Of a stretch of DNA of 37,707 bases, positions 22,801-31,900 are shown piece by piece. Within the stretch, counting starts at the first letter, position 1, and each line of letters opens with the position of its first letter. The DNA is from Chara braunii. Lineage: Eukaryota; Streptophyta; Charophyceae; Charales; Characeae. The notes under the pieces were generated by a model, which was not told the origin of the DNA, made no database searches, and saw only the letters and a list, made by a program, of their open reading frames with translations. The translations under genes and the position numbers were made by a program. The DNA is taken from the NCBI GenBank assembly GCA_003427395.1, contig BFEA01000058.1:3026636-3064342 (forward strand), given 5' to 3'.

Positions 22801-25320
22801 TTGCTAATGTGATTATTTGTGCTGTTCATATATTCCGTAGAATTATCCCCTTGATTGCTAATATGCTTATTTGTGCTGTCCGTATAGGTTCTCCACGGGG
22901 AAGAGGAAGGGGTTGGGGCCGCGGAAGAGGTGGTCGTGGTCGTGGAGGGGGCAAATGTAAGTGTCAAGCTCATGGCAAGTTCTGTGGACTCTCACCGGTT
23001 GTGTTTGCTGGCTACTGAATGTGATGAGCGACGCATGCCAGTGGTGGTTTCTCCGGTCTGTATTTTGGGCATTGCGTGCACCGCATGGGCTGGTGACTTG
23101 CATTTGTCATTAAATAGATGGTCATGCATGAAATTAATCGCAAAAGAGGATGTCAGCTGCCGTAACCGGCTACTGTGTGATGAGCAACGTGTGGTAGTGG
23201 TGGTTTCACTGATCTGTAAATTGGCCCATCTCTGGATGAAGCCACCCAAGCGCCGCTGCACCACACCCCTCACACCTAACCCCGGGGACATATGTGCCAC
23301 CTAGAACGCATCCCTGGGGGCCAGGATGAAGTCATTGCTGCGCACCTGGGGCTAGTTGATTTTTGTTCTTGATTCTTTTGTTGGTTTTTAGCAGTTTGGC
23401 TTTTTTTGTTTTTTTTTGGGTTTTTTTCTGTTGATTTGGGGGTGCCACCTGGGTGTAGGGGTGGCTGCCACCCCCCGACCCCGAGGGGGTCCGGCGGCGA
23501 GGCAAAGCCCTCCATATTTTGAAGTCGTGCTCTTCTGTCGCAGCATTCTATTAATTTGTGGAGAGTGGAATGTTATGGTGTTCATGGAATCGTATATGCT
23601 TTCCGTGTAGCCGTCTTGTAACTATTCGCTGCAGATGCAGTGGTTGATATCAAGTGGTGCTGGCATTTCGAGAGCGGGCGAGTAGGACCGTGTTGCTGCT
23701 TGCAAATGTTGCGCTATCGACAATGAAATTCCCTCTGCCAACACTGACTTGCGGACAATGAAGTGTTGGCTCTGCTAATAGGACTTTGTCGACAATGAAA
23801 TTGGCACTGGGAACAGGACTCAGTACTAGGGGACCGCCGTGTGGCCTGGTTGATCATTGTCTGTTCTCTTCTGATGGAAGGCCTGTGGTTCGTGATCATG
23901 TGAATTGGACTTGCGAAACACGTGCATGTGATTCTGGTCTTGGGACGTTGATATCCGTTGAAGCATTTACTGTTTTTACTGATATGATGCTGTTGCAATG
24001 GTAAATTGTTTGGTATCATGATAATGTGAATTGGACTTTGGAAACATGTGTGACTTCGGTCTGGGGACGACGTGGATATCCCTTGAAAGATTCACTGTTT
24101 TTGCTGATATGACGCTGACAAAATTGAATTGTTTGAAATGGCAGTTGCGGGGGAGGATGGAGCAGGAGGAAATGATTTTGGGCATCCGGATTCATGGGGT
24201 GGGAGAGGGCGGGGCCGAGGCCGCAGTAGAGGCCGAGGCAGGGGTATGAGAGGCCGAGGCAGAGGTATCGGAGCAGGTGAACAAGGTCAACAACCGGGAC
24301 AGCAGGTCCATGTGGAGGGTCACATTGATGGTACAACGTACCAGGAGCATGCAGTTGGGGCTCAAAACGAGAACGTCGGGCGAGGCAGAGGCAGGGGTAA
24401 GTGCGTTGCTATACGATGATGAAGTCTTGCTATTACTTTATGATTCGCATTTTCTACCGTGTAACTTGTGTTCACGAAGACGTGTGCTTATGTATTGCGT
24501 ATAGTTCGGGAGACGTTCATGCTTGGTTGAATTGCGACTATGATTTATCACATGTAATTGGAACGACGTGGGAATTGCTGGCAGAGTAGATGCATGTCAA
24601 TTTGTCACACGTAATTGGAGCGACGTAGGAATTGCTGGCAGAGTAGATGCATGTCACTTTGTCTGGGTGGTGTATAGACTCTAGAGCCAATTTGTGTGGT
24701 GGGTATGCGAGGCCTAACGAAATGCAGATTTCCACAGAGAAATGGTAGTTAATAAGTTTTAAGAGAAATGGTAGTTAATAAGTTTTAAGAGAAATGGTAG
24801 TTAATAAGTTTTAAGAGGTGGCTGGGTTCCCCTAACAAAATTCCAATGAGCAGTTTTAGTTGTAAATTTTTATTAGCTGCAATGAGCATCTCGCAGTGGG
24901 AACTTTTCAACAGCTGAACATCGGTACTGAAATGCTTAACCCCAATTGGAGCGGTGTAAGAGGGTGGAGATTTCCCATCGTGTGCGAGGGCGTTGATTTG
25001 GTCAACAGACGTGGTTTGGTCGATGTTTAAGAGACCGCTTGGGTAATGAATTTGGTCAATGTTTAAGAGCACCGAATTTTGGTCGGTATGATAGCGGCTC
25101 TTAGGCTCATTTGGATAATGCATTTGATGATAATGCATTTGATACATGTACAGACCGCTTTCTGATGGAGTGTTATGTTGTTTGTGTGCCGAATGGTTGT
25201 GCAGGACGGGCTCGTGGTGGTGGGCGAGGTGGGAGGGGAAGAGGAAGAGGTAGATCTTTTGCACCTCCTCGCATGGATGGAGCACAGCAGCAGAGTGGAG
25301 TGCTGATGGCGAATGCGTAA
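13685..25320 (+). CDS. ALBA: Alba-domain DNA/RNA-binding protein with RGG-rich tail (8 coding exons, 288 aa)
   Basis: Coding exons: 13685-13807, 19141-19221, 20689-20777, 21003-21077, 21670-21731, 22888-22956, 24145-24396, 25205-25320; total 867 nt including TAA. All seven introns are GT-AG and the frame is continuous. Residues about 18-120 form the Alba fold, with ENEIRITTQGKMRNYITYA, then IVLKAMGRAINKTV, then GSTDIT. A short YQPPLPPDQVKPL linker (124-136) follows, then an Arg-Gly-rich tail (145-267) rich in RGRG repeats with an acidic/Gln-rich spacer. This is the layout of the RGG-bearing plant Alba class (Arabidopsis ALBA4-6). Known roles of plant Alba proteins are binding RNA, DNA and R-loops, in nucleus and cytoplasm, and mRNA stabilisation under heat. 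The role here is inferred from the family. Arabidopsis RGG-type members are somewhat longer, because of the tail. The start is set by the conserved MDRYQRVEKP opening. No disruption is seen. Confidence 0.95.
14585..15950. other. Intron 1, left part: no recognisable element
   Basis: Moderate GC and no mobile-element or RNA signature. Short frames are present on both strands without family resemblance. Confidence 0.4.
15951..17780 (+). repeat. Long polypyrimidine-biased tract in intron 1
   Basis: About 1.8 kb in which the sense strand is mostly C and T, with recurrent CCCTGCCGTC-, CTGTCGTC- and TTCCCTCC-like words. It gives long Ser/Leu/Pro/Phe-rich plus frames (up to 175 codons at 17256-17783) and Arg/Lys-rich minus frames. 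These follow from composition and are not called as genes. It is not a simple tandem repeat. Confidence 0.75.
18547..18606 (+). repeat. 30-bp tandem duplication in intron 1
   Basis: AATCTTATGCTCCTATTCAC starts at 18547 and recurs with one change at 18577. Both copies end ACTCG(G/A)AAGAG. Confidence 0.85.
19141..19221 (+). CDS. ALBA: Alba coding exon 2
   Basis: Encodes residues 42-68, including IVLKAMGRAINKTVTIAEII, the most conserved Alba segment and the RNA/DNA-contacting region. Acceptor TGCTGTGCAG|, donor AAG|GTGAGG, both phase 0. Confidence 0.95.
19450..19579 (+). repeat. 50-bp repeat pair at 80-bp spacing in intron 2
   Basis: GTACAGCCCAGTCCAGTGGC and the following 30 bases occur at 19450 and again at 19530, with a single CT/TC difference. 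A partial third copy (CCCAGTCCAGTGAG) lies between them at 19498. Confidence 0.9.
19638..19675 (+). repeat. G-run cluster in intron 2 (possible G-quadruplex)
   Basis: Four or more G tracts on the sense strand, including one of about 14 G, followed by TCGGGTAGGGGCGGGGG. It fits the G3+N1-7 pattern and could fold in the nascent RNA. Confidence 0.6.
20689..20777 (+). CDS. ALBA: Alba coding exon 3
   Basis: Encodes residues 69-97 and the first two bases of Arg98, including VAGLHQITTIGSTDITD and WEPLEEGL. Acceptor TTATGCAG|CGC, donor AACAG|GTGATA, phase 2. Confidence 0.95.
21003..21077 (+). CDS. ALBA: Alba coding exon 4
   Basis: Completes Arg98 and encodes residues 99-122 plus two bases of Gly123, including the last Alba strand (LETTRHVSMTTIILS). 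Acceptor GCTGGCAG|, donor ACCGG|GTGCGT. The phase-2 junction restores a Gly before YQPP. Confidence 0.93.
21670..21731 (+). CDS. ALBA: Alba coding exon 5
   Basis: Encodes residues 124-143, YQPPLPPDQVKPLAEIDYEG, the conserved linker after the Alba fold. Acceptor GGCATACAG|, donor GGAG|GTAATC. Intron 5 follows in phase 1. Confidence 0.95.
22017..22152 (+). repeat. 68-bp tandem duplication in intron 5
   Basis: Two copies, 22017-22084 and 22085-22152, start GTATCAGAATTGCGCTCTGA and end AAAGCGGACAG. They differ at one base (T/G), so the duplication is recent. Confidence 0.95.
22388..22427 (+). repeat. Poly-G run in intron 5
   Basis: GAGGGA is followed by about 20 G, then AA and seven more G. Homopolymer length is prone to sequencing error. 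It could form a G-quadruplex in DNA or pre-mRNA. Confidence 0.7.
22793..22893 (+). repeat. 54-bp tandem duplication covering the exon 6 acceptor
   Basis: CCTTGATTGCTAATGTG...TATTTGTGCTGTTC occurs at 22795 and at 22849 with few differences. The second copy ends in the functional acceptor CCGTATAG|. The first ends in a similar CCGTAG. Confidence 0.85.
22888..22956 (+). CDS. ALBA: Alba coding exon 6 (RGG module 1)
   Basis: Encodes residues 145-166, SPRGRGRGWGRGRGG and following Gly/Arg, plus split codons at both ends. Acceptor CCGTATAG|, donor AAAT|GTAAGT. Phase 1 on both sides, so the exon can be skipped without shifting the frame. Confidence 0.9.
23010..23226 (+). repeat. Diverged 158-bp-spaced duplication in intron 6
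   Basis: GGCTACTGAATGTGATGAGC...GTGGTGGTTTC..CTGTA at 23010 recurs imperfectly at 23168. Confidence 0.6.
23290..23515. other. GC-hairpin and T-run insertion-like segment in intron 6
   Basis: Several short hairpins are seen, for example ATCCCTGGGGGCCAGGAT (about 23310-23327) and GACCCCGAGGGGGTC (about 23477-23491). They flank a T-rich core (23340-23430) with TTTGTTTTTTTT runs. The composition differs sharply from the surrounding intron and suggests an inserted element. No terminal repeats or target duplication were found. Confidence 0.3.
23890..24146 (+). repeat. 126-bp imperfect tandem duplication covering the exon 7 acceptor region
   Basis: GATCATGTGAATTGGACTTG starts at 23894 and GATAATGTGAATTGGACTTT at 24020. 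Both run through ATATCC.TTGAA, ACTGTTTTT and CTGATATGA to AATTGTTTG. The second copy ends at the acceptor AAATGGCAG|, the first at TTTGGTATCATG. Confidence 0.8.
24145..24396 (+). CDS. ALBA: Alba coding exon 7 (RGG module 2)
   Basis: Encodes Phe167 (completed from the split codon) and residues 168-250: an acidic/Gly start (AGEDGAGGNDFGHPDSWGG), dense RGRG repeats, a Gln/His-rich spacer (GEQGQQPGQQVHVEGH) and a last RGRGR. Acceptor AAATGGCAG|, donor AGGG|GTAAGT. Phase 1 on both sides. Confidence 0.93.
24544..24657 (+). repeat. 57-bp tandem duplication in intron 7
   Basis: TTTATCACATGTAATTGGAA begins at 24544 and TTTGTCACACGTAATTGGAG at 24601. Both end GCAGAGTAGATGCATGTCA. Confidence 0.9.
24736..24814 (+). 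repeat. Three copies of a 26-bp repeat in intron 7
   Basis: AGAGAAATGGTAGTTAATAA followed by GTTTTA starts at 24736, 24762 and 24788, without differences. Confidence 0.95.
25205..25320 (+). CDS. ALBA: Alba coding exon 8 (final exon, stop TAA)
   Basis: Encodes residues 252-288: a third RG block (RARGGGRGGRGRGRGRS) and a non-RG end, FAPPRMDGAQQQSGVLMANA. Acceptor GGTTGTGCAG|. The stop is at 25318-25320. Confidence 0.93.
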
Positions 25321-28055
25321 CGGGGGCAACTGATTGCGCGCAGGTGTTTGCCGTCGGGGTGTCTCGTTACAGTGCTGGAATGCGGAAGGGGAAGTTGGAT
25401 GGGGAAGAGAGCGAAAATGGAGGACAGATGACTTGCTCGTGTGTGATACTGGGAGGGGGCTACCCCAGTGCATCCTTTCTGGTGTCATTTTATAATGCGG
25501 AAGACTGTGGGTTTTGAAGTCGGTTGCAGCTATAACACTTTTTGTCTCTTCTACGTGGAAGGGAAGGGGTGGGTCCTCCTGAGGAGTGTGGATATGTCAG
25601 TTGGTGTGTCAAAACGTGGGTGGTGTGCATGTAAGGGTGGGTGTTTGTGGGGGCCTGGGGGAGGGATTGGGGATGTAGAACATGGACGGGGGCCTGGCGG
25701 CGGAGGAGTCTGTACGGCCTACCCCTCGCTGTCTTTGCACTCCCGTGAGTGACTGTCTCGTAAAAAGGATGCACGCGTGTCTTTCCAAGAGCGTTTGTGG
25801 GGGGAAGATGGGCATGCCTCGTTTACTGGACCTGAGCACGGGTCTGAAGGTTCATTTGTTGTCTTCTGCCTCTTTTGTTTTCGTTCTCCGTTATTCGAAA
25901 CTATTGGTTCTCTTAAAAATCTGTGGCTGCAGCTGCTGTGTGGGGAATCGGCATTATGTAATATCAGGTATTTGTGTCATCTTGTTTGTTCCCCTATTGT
26001 TTTGACAATTGCCAGGCGTCGCCGTTGGTGACAATTTTTTCCAGACCTGGGTGGAGCTGATTTTGTTTTTGCATGCGCATGCGTGCGTGTGCGTCTGTGC
26101 GTGCACTTGGGCAACCACGCGCAGAAAACGTGAGAGAGAGGGAGAGAGAGGGAGAGGAGTTTTTGGGGAAAGATAGCATTTGATTTTGTAGAGCCAACCG
26201 TTTGTGGTAATCATTTGTTTGATGGCTCGCTCCGTTGTGAACTGTTCTTTTTTCTCGATTTTCACGCGCTTTTGCTTTTGTAAAACTTGGTGTTAACAAT
26301 TGTTAACAAGTGCTTGTTCATGTGCGTAATGAAAAAGCGGAGCGGTGGGTGGAGTGTTGTTCAATACGCTGTGTACCCTCAATGGCCGTCAGATATTCAG
26401 CGAGTCTCAGTGGTACCAAATTTGGTTCGCGTCATTGGGGGTGGTGTGTATCCGAGTGCCTATTCGGGTTGTGTTTTGGGGGGCGATTTACGTGTATCTG
26501 AGTGCTTTATCGTCAAGCAGTGCTAGCGGTGTGTTTTTTTCCTTTGTCTGTTTTTCTGTAGAGCAACCATCCGCTGGGCGATCAATGATACGTGCAGAAT
26601 GCGGCGTTCGAGGAAAATGAGGAGTCCTCAGCATAAGGATTTTGCCTCACATCATAATCTCCAACGGAGAGATACACCCACCCAGCTGTGTGAGAGAGAA
26701 AGACAGGGGACTCTTCTAATGGTTCGCTGTGTCCTGTAATTAGTACCATGCTCTTGGCAGGGCCAACGACCCTCTGGAGAAAGGTGGGAGGGAGACAGAG
26801 AGTGAGAGAGAGAGAGAGAGCTGGGTGGAGGGATTGGCTGTCTGTTCACACACTTCGTGCTGTGTCCTGTGGAAGTCTTGAAGGTGTTACTATGACGAAC
26901 GAACCACTGCAGTTTTGGCAAACGAACTCCTGCATCTGGTCACTGCAGTTTTGGCAAACGAACCCCTGCACCCGGTCAGAGTCTTTGTAAAGCAACAGTG
27001 TCTCCATTCGTCAGTTTTGAATTTACAAAATGTCCCCAATGCCTTAACGCAGGAGTGTCTGATGGGCCCATTCATGTTGTGATTTCGTTGTCTTGTGCTC
27101 ATGAAACATACGGTGTCGAAGTCTGTGCTAGAGTTCATATCGGAACTCAAATTGTAACCCAGTTTTCCGTTTGACGGGTCCCCAACGCCGTGTACCGTTT
27201 AAAATATGGGTACGTTTCCCGGTCGGATTTTCTCATGCGGCGGACTCGCTGGTGCATGCTCCACGGGTCGACCGAAAGGAGCCCATGAGTCCTCTTTTGC
27301 TCTGTTTTCTTTGTAATGAACTCTGCGTCTGCGGCTGTGACCCTCGAGGTAGCAAAAAGGGGAGCGGTGTATAATTGTTCGGGCCTTCAAAACGATAAAC
27401 GTTGCAACATTGCAGAAGCGCATTCGCTTCTCCACGTCTTTCCACCAAAGAACGTCGAATTCCTGTGTCGAAAACTTCGACCAATTTCGGTTTTCGTCGC
27501 ATGAACCTTTCGACGGAACACCACAATTTTTCCGGCCACTGCGAGCTTGGAAAACTGGTGAGGGTGGATGGTCACTGCGGCCACAATTTTACCTGGCGTT
27601 TGTGAGAGATCCGTGTCTAAAGGCGGCCAAGTGTGCATTCCAATCTCTTCCTGGATGATGATCCCCGCGTCCGCGGAGTTCTTTGTGGAAATAGACATCC
27701 ACTCGCCCATCTCAACATTTGTCAGTACTGAGTTCGGCCAGCAGGATTAGAAGTTGCAAAGCAGGAATAAAAGTCGCAAAGCCTCCAGGGAAGCGGATTC
27801 CCTGGATTGCCCTATTGTGCCCACTATCGGTAGGTCGTGTCGCACGTCGGGACGACTTCCAGTTTAAAGCTTCTACTGGTGCGTGATAGCATGGTGGTTG
27901 CGATGCGTTGCGTTGCCACCGGATGATAGGCTTGGTTTGCACCGTAATGATTGTCGGCCGTCTCTCTCTCTTTTCATGTCTGGAGGATTCGTGACGTGGG
28001 GAATGTTTTTTCTTTTTTCTTTTGTAGGACGGGAATCCTTGCAAACAACCGGAGG
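25321..28055. other. Alba 3' UTR and downstream intergenic DNA
   Basis: The first few hundred bases must contain the 3' UTR, but I see no clear AATAAA and do not place its end. The rest has only short overlapping frames. GA-rich microsatellite patches lie at 26132-26155 and 26802-26820. Confidence 0.4.
26905..26976 (+). repeat. 36-bp tandem duplication
   Basis: CACTGCAGTTTTGGCAAACG with 16 further bases occurs at 26905 and again at 26941 with few differences. Confidence 0.9.
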
Positions 28056-28057
28056 TT

Positions 28058-28203
28058 GCAAGTATTAGGAGTTTCCTTGGGGTTGGTCAAGCTTTGGGCC
28101 ACCCTAGCCCATCGAGTGCTCTACCTCTTGCAATGAAGATCACACGTTCTACCTCGATAGATTTCGCGGAAAACCAGCTATCTCCGAGTTTGATTGGCCT
28201 TTC
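28058..28203 (-). pseudogene. rrn26: Mitochondrial large-subunit rRNA fragment (NUMT)
   Basis: Read on the minus strand, the segment runs AAAGGCCAATCAAACTCGG, then GAGATAGCTGGTTTTCC, GCGAAATCTATCGAGGTAG, AGAGCACTCGATGGGCTAGG and AACCCCAAGGAAACTCC. This is the strongly conserved domain II region of bacterial-type 23S rRNA (roughly E. coli 790-920). The TTTTCCGCGAAATCTATCGAGG wording fits the plant mitochondrial form better than the chloroplast form. Neighbouring sequence on both sides does not continue the rRNA, so it is an isolated fragment and not a functional gene. Confidence 0.85.
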
Positions 28204-28576
28204 CAATCATCTCTAGTTTTCACTATAGCCAAAACATGGTTGTGGCTCATTCCCTTTGAGGAAACCTTGGGTTTGAAGTATTTTCGGAAAATTATCCAGC
28301 TTTGGCTAGTGCCGGAAATCGCGTTCAACATCCCCATAGGTACACACTACCTAACTGATTTGACAACTGTCTCAAGACCTGTCAGAATTGGTTGCCTTGA
28401 GCTTCGCCCGATGGATTTGACTGGATCTCTTCAGTGCAATAAATTGCGTACAGCGTTGGCACAGCCACGTAATTTGGATGTGAATAAGTTCAAATAACGT
28501 CTGATGAATTTGCAGTACCGAGTGACTTGAGCAGCGCTTTTTTATACGACAGCTGTCTTGAGGATTGTTGGCGTTG

Positions 28577-28815
28577 GTTGATTTTCAGTCCTTGTCGAAT
28601 ACGAGACAACGAAATTGCCTGAATAATTGTAAGCGTTAATTGCCTTCAGGGTTGTAGGGATTTTGATTTCGAGTCCTGATCGAAAACGAGATAACGAATG
28701 CACCTAAGGGATGTTGATTTCGAGTCCTGATCGAAAACGAGATAACGAATGCACCTAAGGGATGTTGATTTTGAGTCCTGATTGAAAACTAGGTAACGAA
28801 TGCAAGGATGTCGAT
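28577..28815 (+). repeat. 51-bp tandem repeat, three good copies and one diverged
   Basis: Units contain TTGATTTCGAGTCCTGATCG, then AAAACGAGATAACGAATGCA and CCTAAGGGATG; CGAAAACGAG recurs at 28681 and 28732. A diverged copy (TTGATTTTCAGTCCTTGTCG) lies at about 28577. Confidence 0.9.
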
Positions 28816-31060
28816 TGCAAGTCGTTTTTCAGAACGGGACAGAACCAACCTTCAGCGTTGCAGGGGTTGTATCAAGTGCTCGGAGTTTGCAGAAGCCATT
28901 CAGAGGTGCGATGGGGGTGGAGAGTTTTAGAGCCCCTTGAGTACTCCAGCAAATGACCGGAACGTTTGGGTGTGCTAAATCGGATGCAAGTTCGTCAAAG
29001 ACGGCAGGATTTGTAGTTCTGGGCTTGGAAGTCGAAAGGGTTGTGCCATTACCTCAGGCTGGCGCTATCACATGAAAGAAGTGTTTTTTCAATCCCACCT
29101 CGTGTCTGAGATGTGCGTCCGTTTTTTTACTGCTGCATGCAGCAGGACGGACGTGCAGTAGTGGAGATGACGTCATTTGTACGGAGTGTACCCTGCCTTC
29201 ATGCATGGTGTATACAATGTAAACATGGGAGAAACGGGTCAGGTATATTTGTAAATGACAGGCGCAGTGCAGACAAAAGGTCATACGAAAGAGTGTCCCC
29301 CTTCATCGCTCACACAGTGTGTGTGGTTTATTCCCCAACTAGTGAATATACAAGGTACCGGTTGCAAGGCTCAGTCCGGAACACTGTCGGCTCTCGTTAA
29401 CGAGTCTTGCACGAAGGTGTAAAACCAAATGAGCACTAGCCTATAGGAGGTGCATCGTTGATCCAATCTGTAAGCAGGGAAGAATAGCCCTTGTTCTTGC
29501 ACGGAATACGAAGAGCGAATTGAGCACTTCACGAAAACATACCAGAGGCCTTGTTCTCGCTCGTTCTCTTAAACAAGTATTGTGCATTTATGCTCCTCAG
29601 TTGTATCACATATATTCACCTAGAGAACGTACATGATACTTGCATGTGCCTTAGTGCTGTGTAACAGGGTACACACATTAAATTGCCCGTACCTTTCTCA
29701 GCCACTGGCCGTGTCCTCTGTGATAACCGGCGGCCATTTTTGTTTGGCTGGGAAAGGAACTGGTGGGGACCCCTCGTTGGCATGGAACCATTGAGCATAC
29801 ACTCTCCGTTCGCATGTGTCACACACTTGTCCCAGTTGAACCACTCAGCCTACACCCGCTGGTTGTGTACGTGGCACATACTTGCCTCAGTTGGAACTAG
29901 TGATTCTGTGTTTGTCAGTAGTAATCTTCTCTCTCTCTCTCTCTCTCTCTCCGCTGATTCTGGGTGTGTCACAAGTATGTGTTTCTATGTGGTCTCTTAT
30001 CTTTTGTGCTTCTCTAATTGACTCTCTTGCTAGTTGCCCTTTGTTGGCTATTCCCATTTCGTCACACGTCCAATCCTCTTGCTTATGCAGTACTTCTTAA
30101 GCTCCTCGATAGAACAAGATAAGCTCATTACGGTAGGCCAGGTCCGTGCTGCTGGGTGGCCGAAGACTGTGCCATGGACCACGTGGAGGTTCAATTGGGT
30201 TGAATATAAGATCGGTCGCACAGGGCCTTATAGTTGCGGACTCAAACAGCGGTTCCACAAAATAAGTAGGACTTTGTCAAATTGTCGCATCAGGCTTTGT
30301 ATATGTGTGGAAACAAACTATGTGTTTGTGTGTGGGTGAGAGAGAGATCTTCATCAGATCCAATGGATCCGGGTTTCAAAAGACTAAGATATGCTGATGA
30401 TTTTGTCCACTGTCTAGACTCGATTATATCTGGAGAGCGAAAGGAAGAATCTCCCATCTCTCAATCACAAGAGATGAACTCGTGGAAGGCTATGGCGAAT
30501 ACATCTGTTGTGTGCACACCTGGCATACGCAACCTCCAGTCTGACCAACGCGGTGGTAATGTTATGTGCTCATAACCAGAAACAAGCACTGATTGTTTCA
30601 AGAAAAAGAAAAGAAGAGAGAAGTCAACAGGGCGTCAACAAGGACCAGCAGAGCTCGTTTAATTCATTCTTTTGTCTTCTTTGGTGTTTCGCAATTTAAT
30701 TTTGTTCATTTTGTGTAGGTCCGGCAGAACTCGCACGAAGCATAGGATTGTTGCCTTCAACGAGCTGGTCAGCACGGCCTACATATTAGGGGTGTGTGTG
30801 TGTGGATCGAAGGGAACTCCCCCCACGCACAGGCTCAAAAGTGTAAAGACGAATGGCACCCCCATCAAAAGGCTAAGAGTACGGACTGCTGGCAGTCGAG
30901 GATATTAGTGATCTAGAAGAGCTACACCCTTGAGAGCGGGGCGCAACGCTGAAGGCTGAACGAAACAATGACAAATGACTAAATGGATGTCGGGCCAAGA
31001 GCCCAACAAAATGAAGGCGATGCGCTTGGGCCTGACTCCCAGCAAATGAGGACAGTAGGG
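28816..31060. other. Intergenic, no recognisable gene
   Basis: Only short frames without family resemblance. A (CT)n stretch lies at 29928-29951 and short (TG)n patches occur near 30330 and 30795. No tRNA or intact mobile element was recognised. Confidence 0.4.
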
Positions 31061-31069
31061 ATGGAAGGA

Positions 31070-31190
31070 CTTCCGAAAATTGAGATAATGAAAAAAGGGC
31101 TTCCGAAAATTGAGAAAATGAAAAAAGAGCTTCCGGAAATTGAGAAAATGAAAAAAGGGCTTCCGAAAATTGAGAAAACGAAAAACGATG
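31070..31190 (+). repeat. Four copies of a 30-bp repeat, open in frame
   Basis: CTTCCGAAAATTGAGA.AATG with AAAAAAGGG starts at 31070, 31100, 31130 and 31160. In the frame 30983-31228 it encodes an LPKIEKMKKG decapeptide repeat, which would be a charged helix. A 30-bp unit keeps any frame open by default, so it is not called as a gene. Confidence 0.9.
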
Positions 31191-31494
31191 TAAAAGGGGG
31201 TGTGAATACTCTCCGAGGAAGAGGATAATCAATACAGTCCAAAGGAAGGACTTGTAAGAAAAGTAGTTGGGTTCAATGTCCATTTCCAATGCGTGGGGAG
31301 TAGTAAGAATGAAGCTATCGAACAAGGGTACATTCAATGGGCTTGCTCTAGGAAGGGAGTCCCTCAAGGATGTCAAAAACAAAAAGAAACACATCTTTGT
31401 GGTTGCGACCCAAAAAAATGGGCCAACCTAGTGGGAAACCTGTGTATGAGTTGTGTGAGTTGATCTCCCCATTGTCAATTATATTAGAATAGTG

Positions 31495-31900
31495 GAACCA
31501 TTAACCGACTTCGGTCCAAAAAGAGGGGGTCCAAAAAGATGGGTTGGCGGGACTGTTAACGAACTTTGGTCCGAATAGAGGGGGTCATTCAAGATGGGTT
31601 GGCGGGACTATTGACGAACTTTGGTCGAAATAGAGGGGGTCCGAAAAGAAGGGTTGGCGGGACTGTTAACGAACTTTGGTCGAAATAGAGAAGGGTTAAG
31701 GGATAATCCCGGTCAGTCAAGACAAACCATTATCGTGAAAGCTTCTTCTATGGGGAAGAAAGGAAACCCTAAGGCCAAGAAATCTCTAGAAACCAAAAAT
31801 ATTAACGGACTTTGTCCGAAAAGGGAAGAGTTGATGCTAGCGATAATCCTGGTCAAAACAAAACTATTATTGCGAAGCTTCATCTACGGGAAATAAATCT
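31495..31900 (+). repeat. 55-bp repeat block followed by a diverged 140-bp duplication
   Basis: GGGTTGGCGGGACT.TTAACG followed by AACTTTGGTC recurs at 31541, 31596 and 31651 (period 55). To the right, GATAATCC.GGTCA at 31702 recurs at 31842 with following GTGAAAGCTTC/GCGAAGCTTC blocks. The ACGGACTTTGTCCGAAAAG at about 31805 links the two repeat types. Confidence 0.8.

Noticed and set aside
28240-28497. 85-codon open frame beside the rrn26 fragment
   Set aside because: No recognisable homology to mitochondrial or nuclear proteins; it may be mitochondrial spacer, but this cannot be shown.
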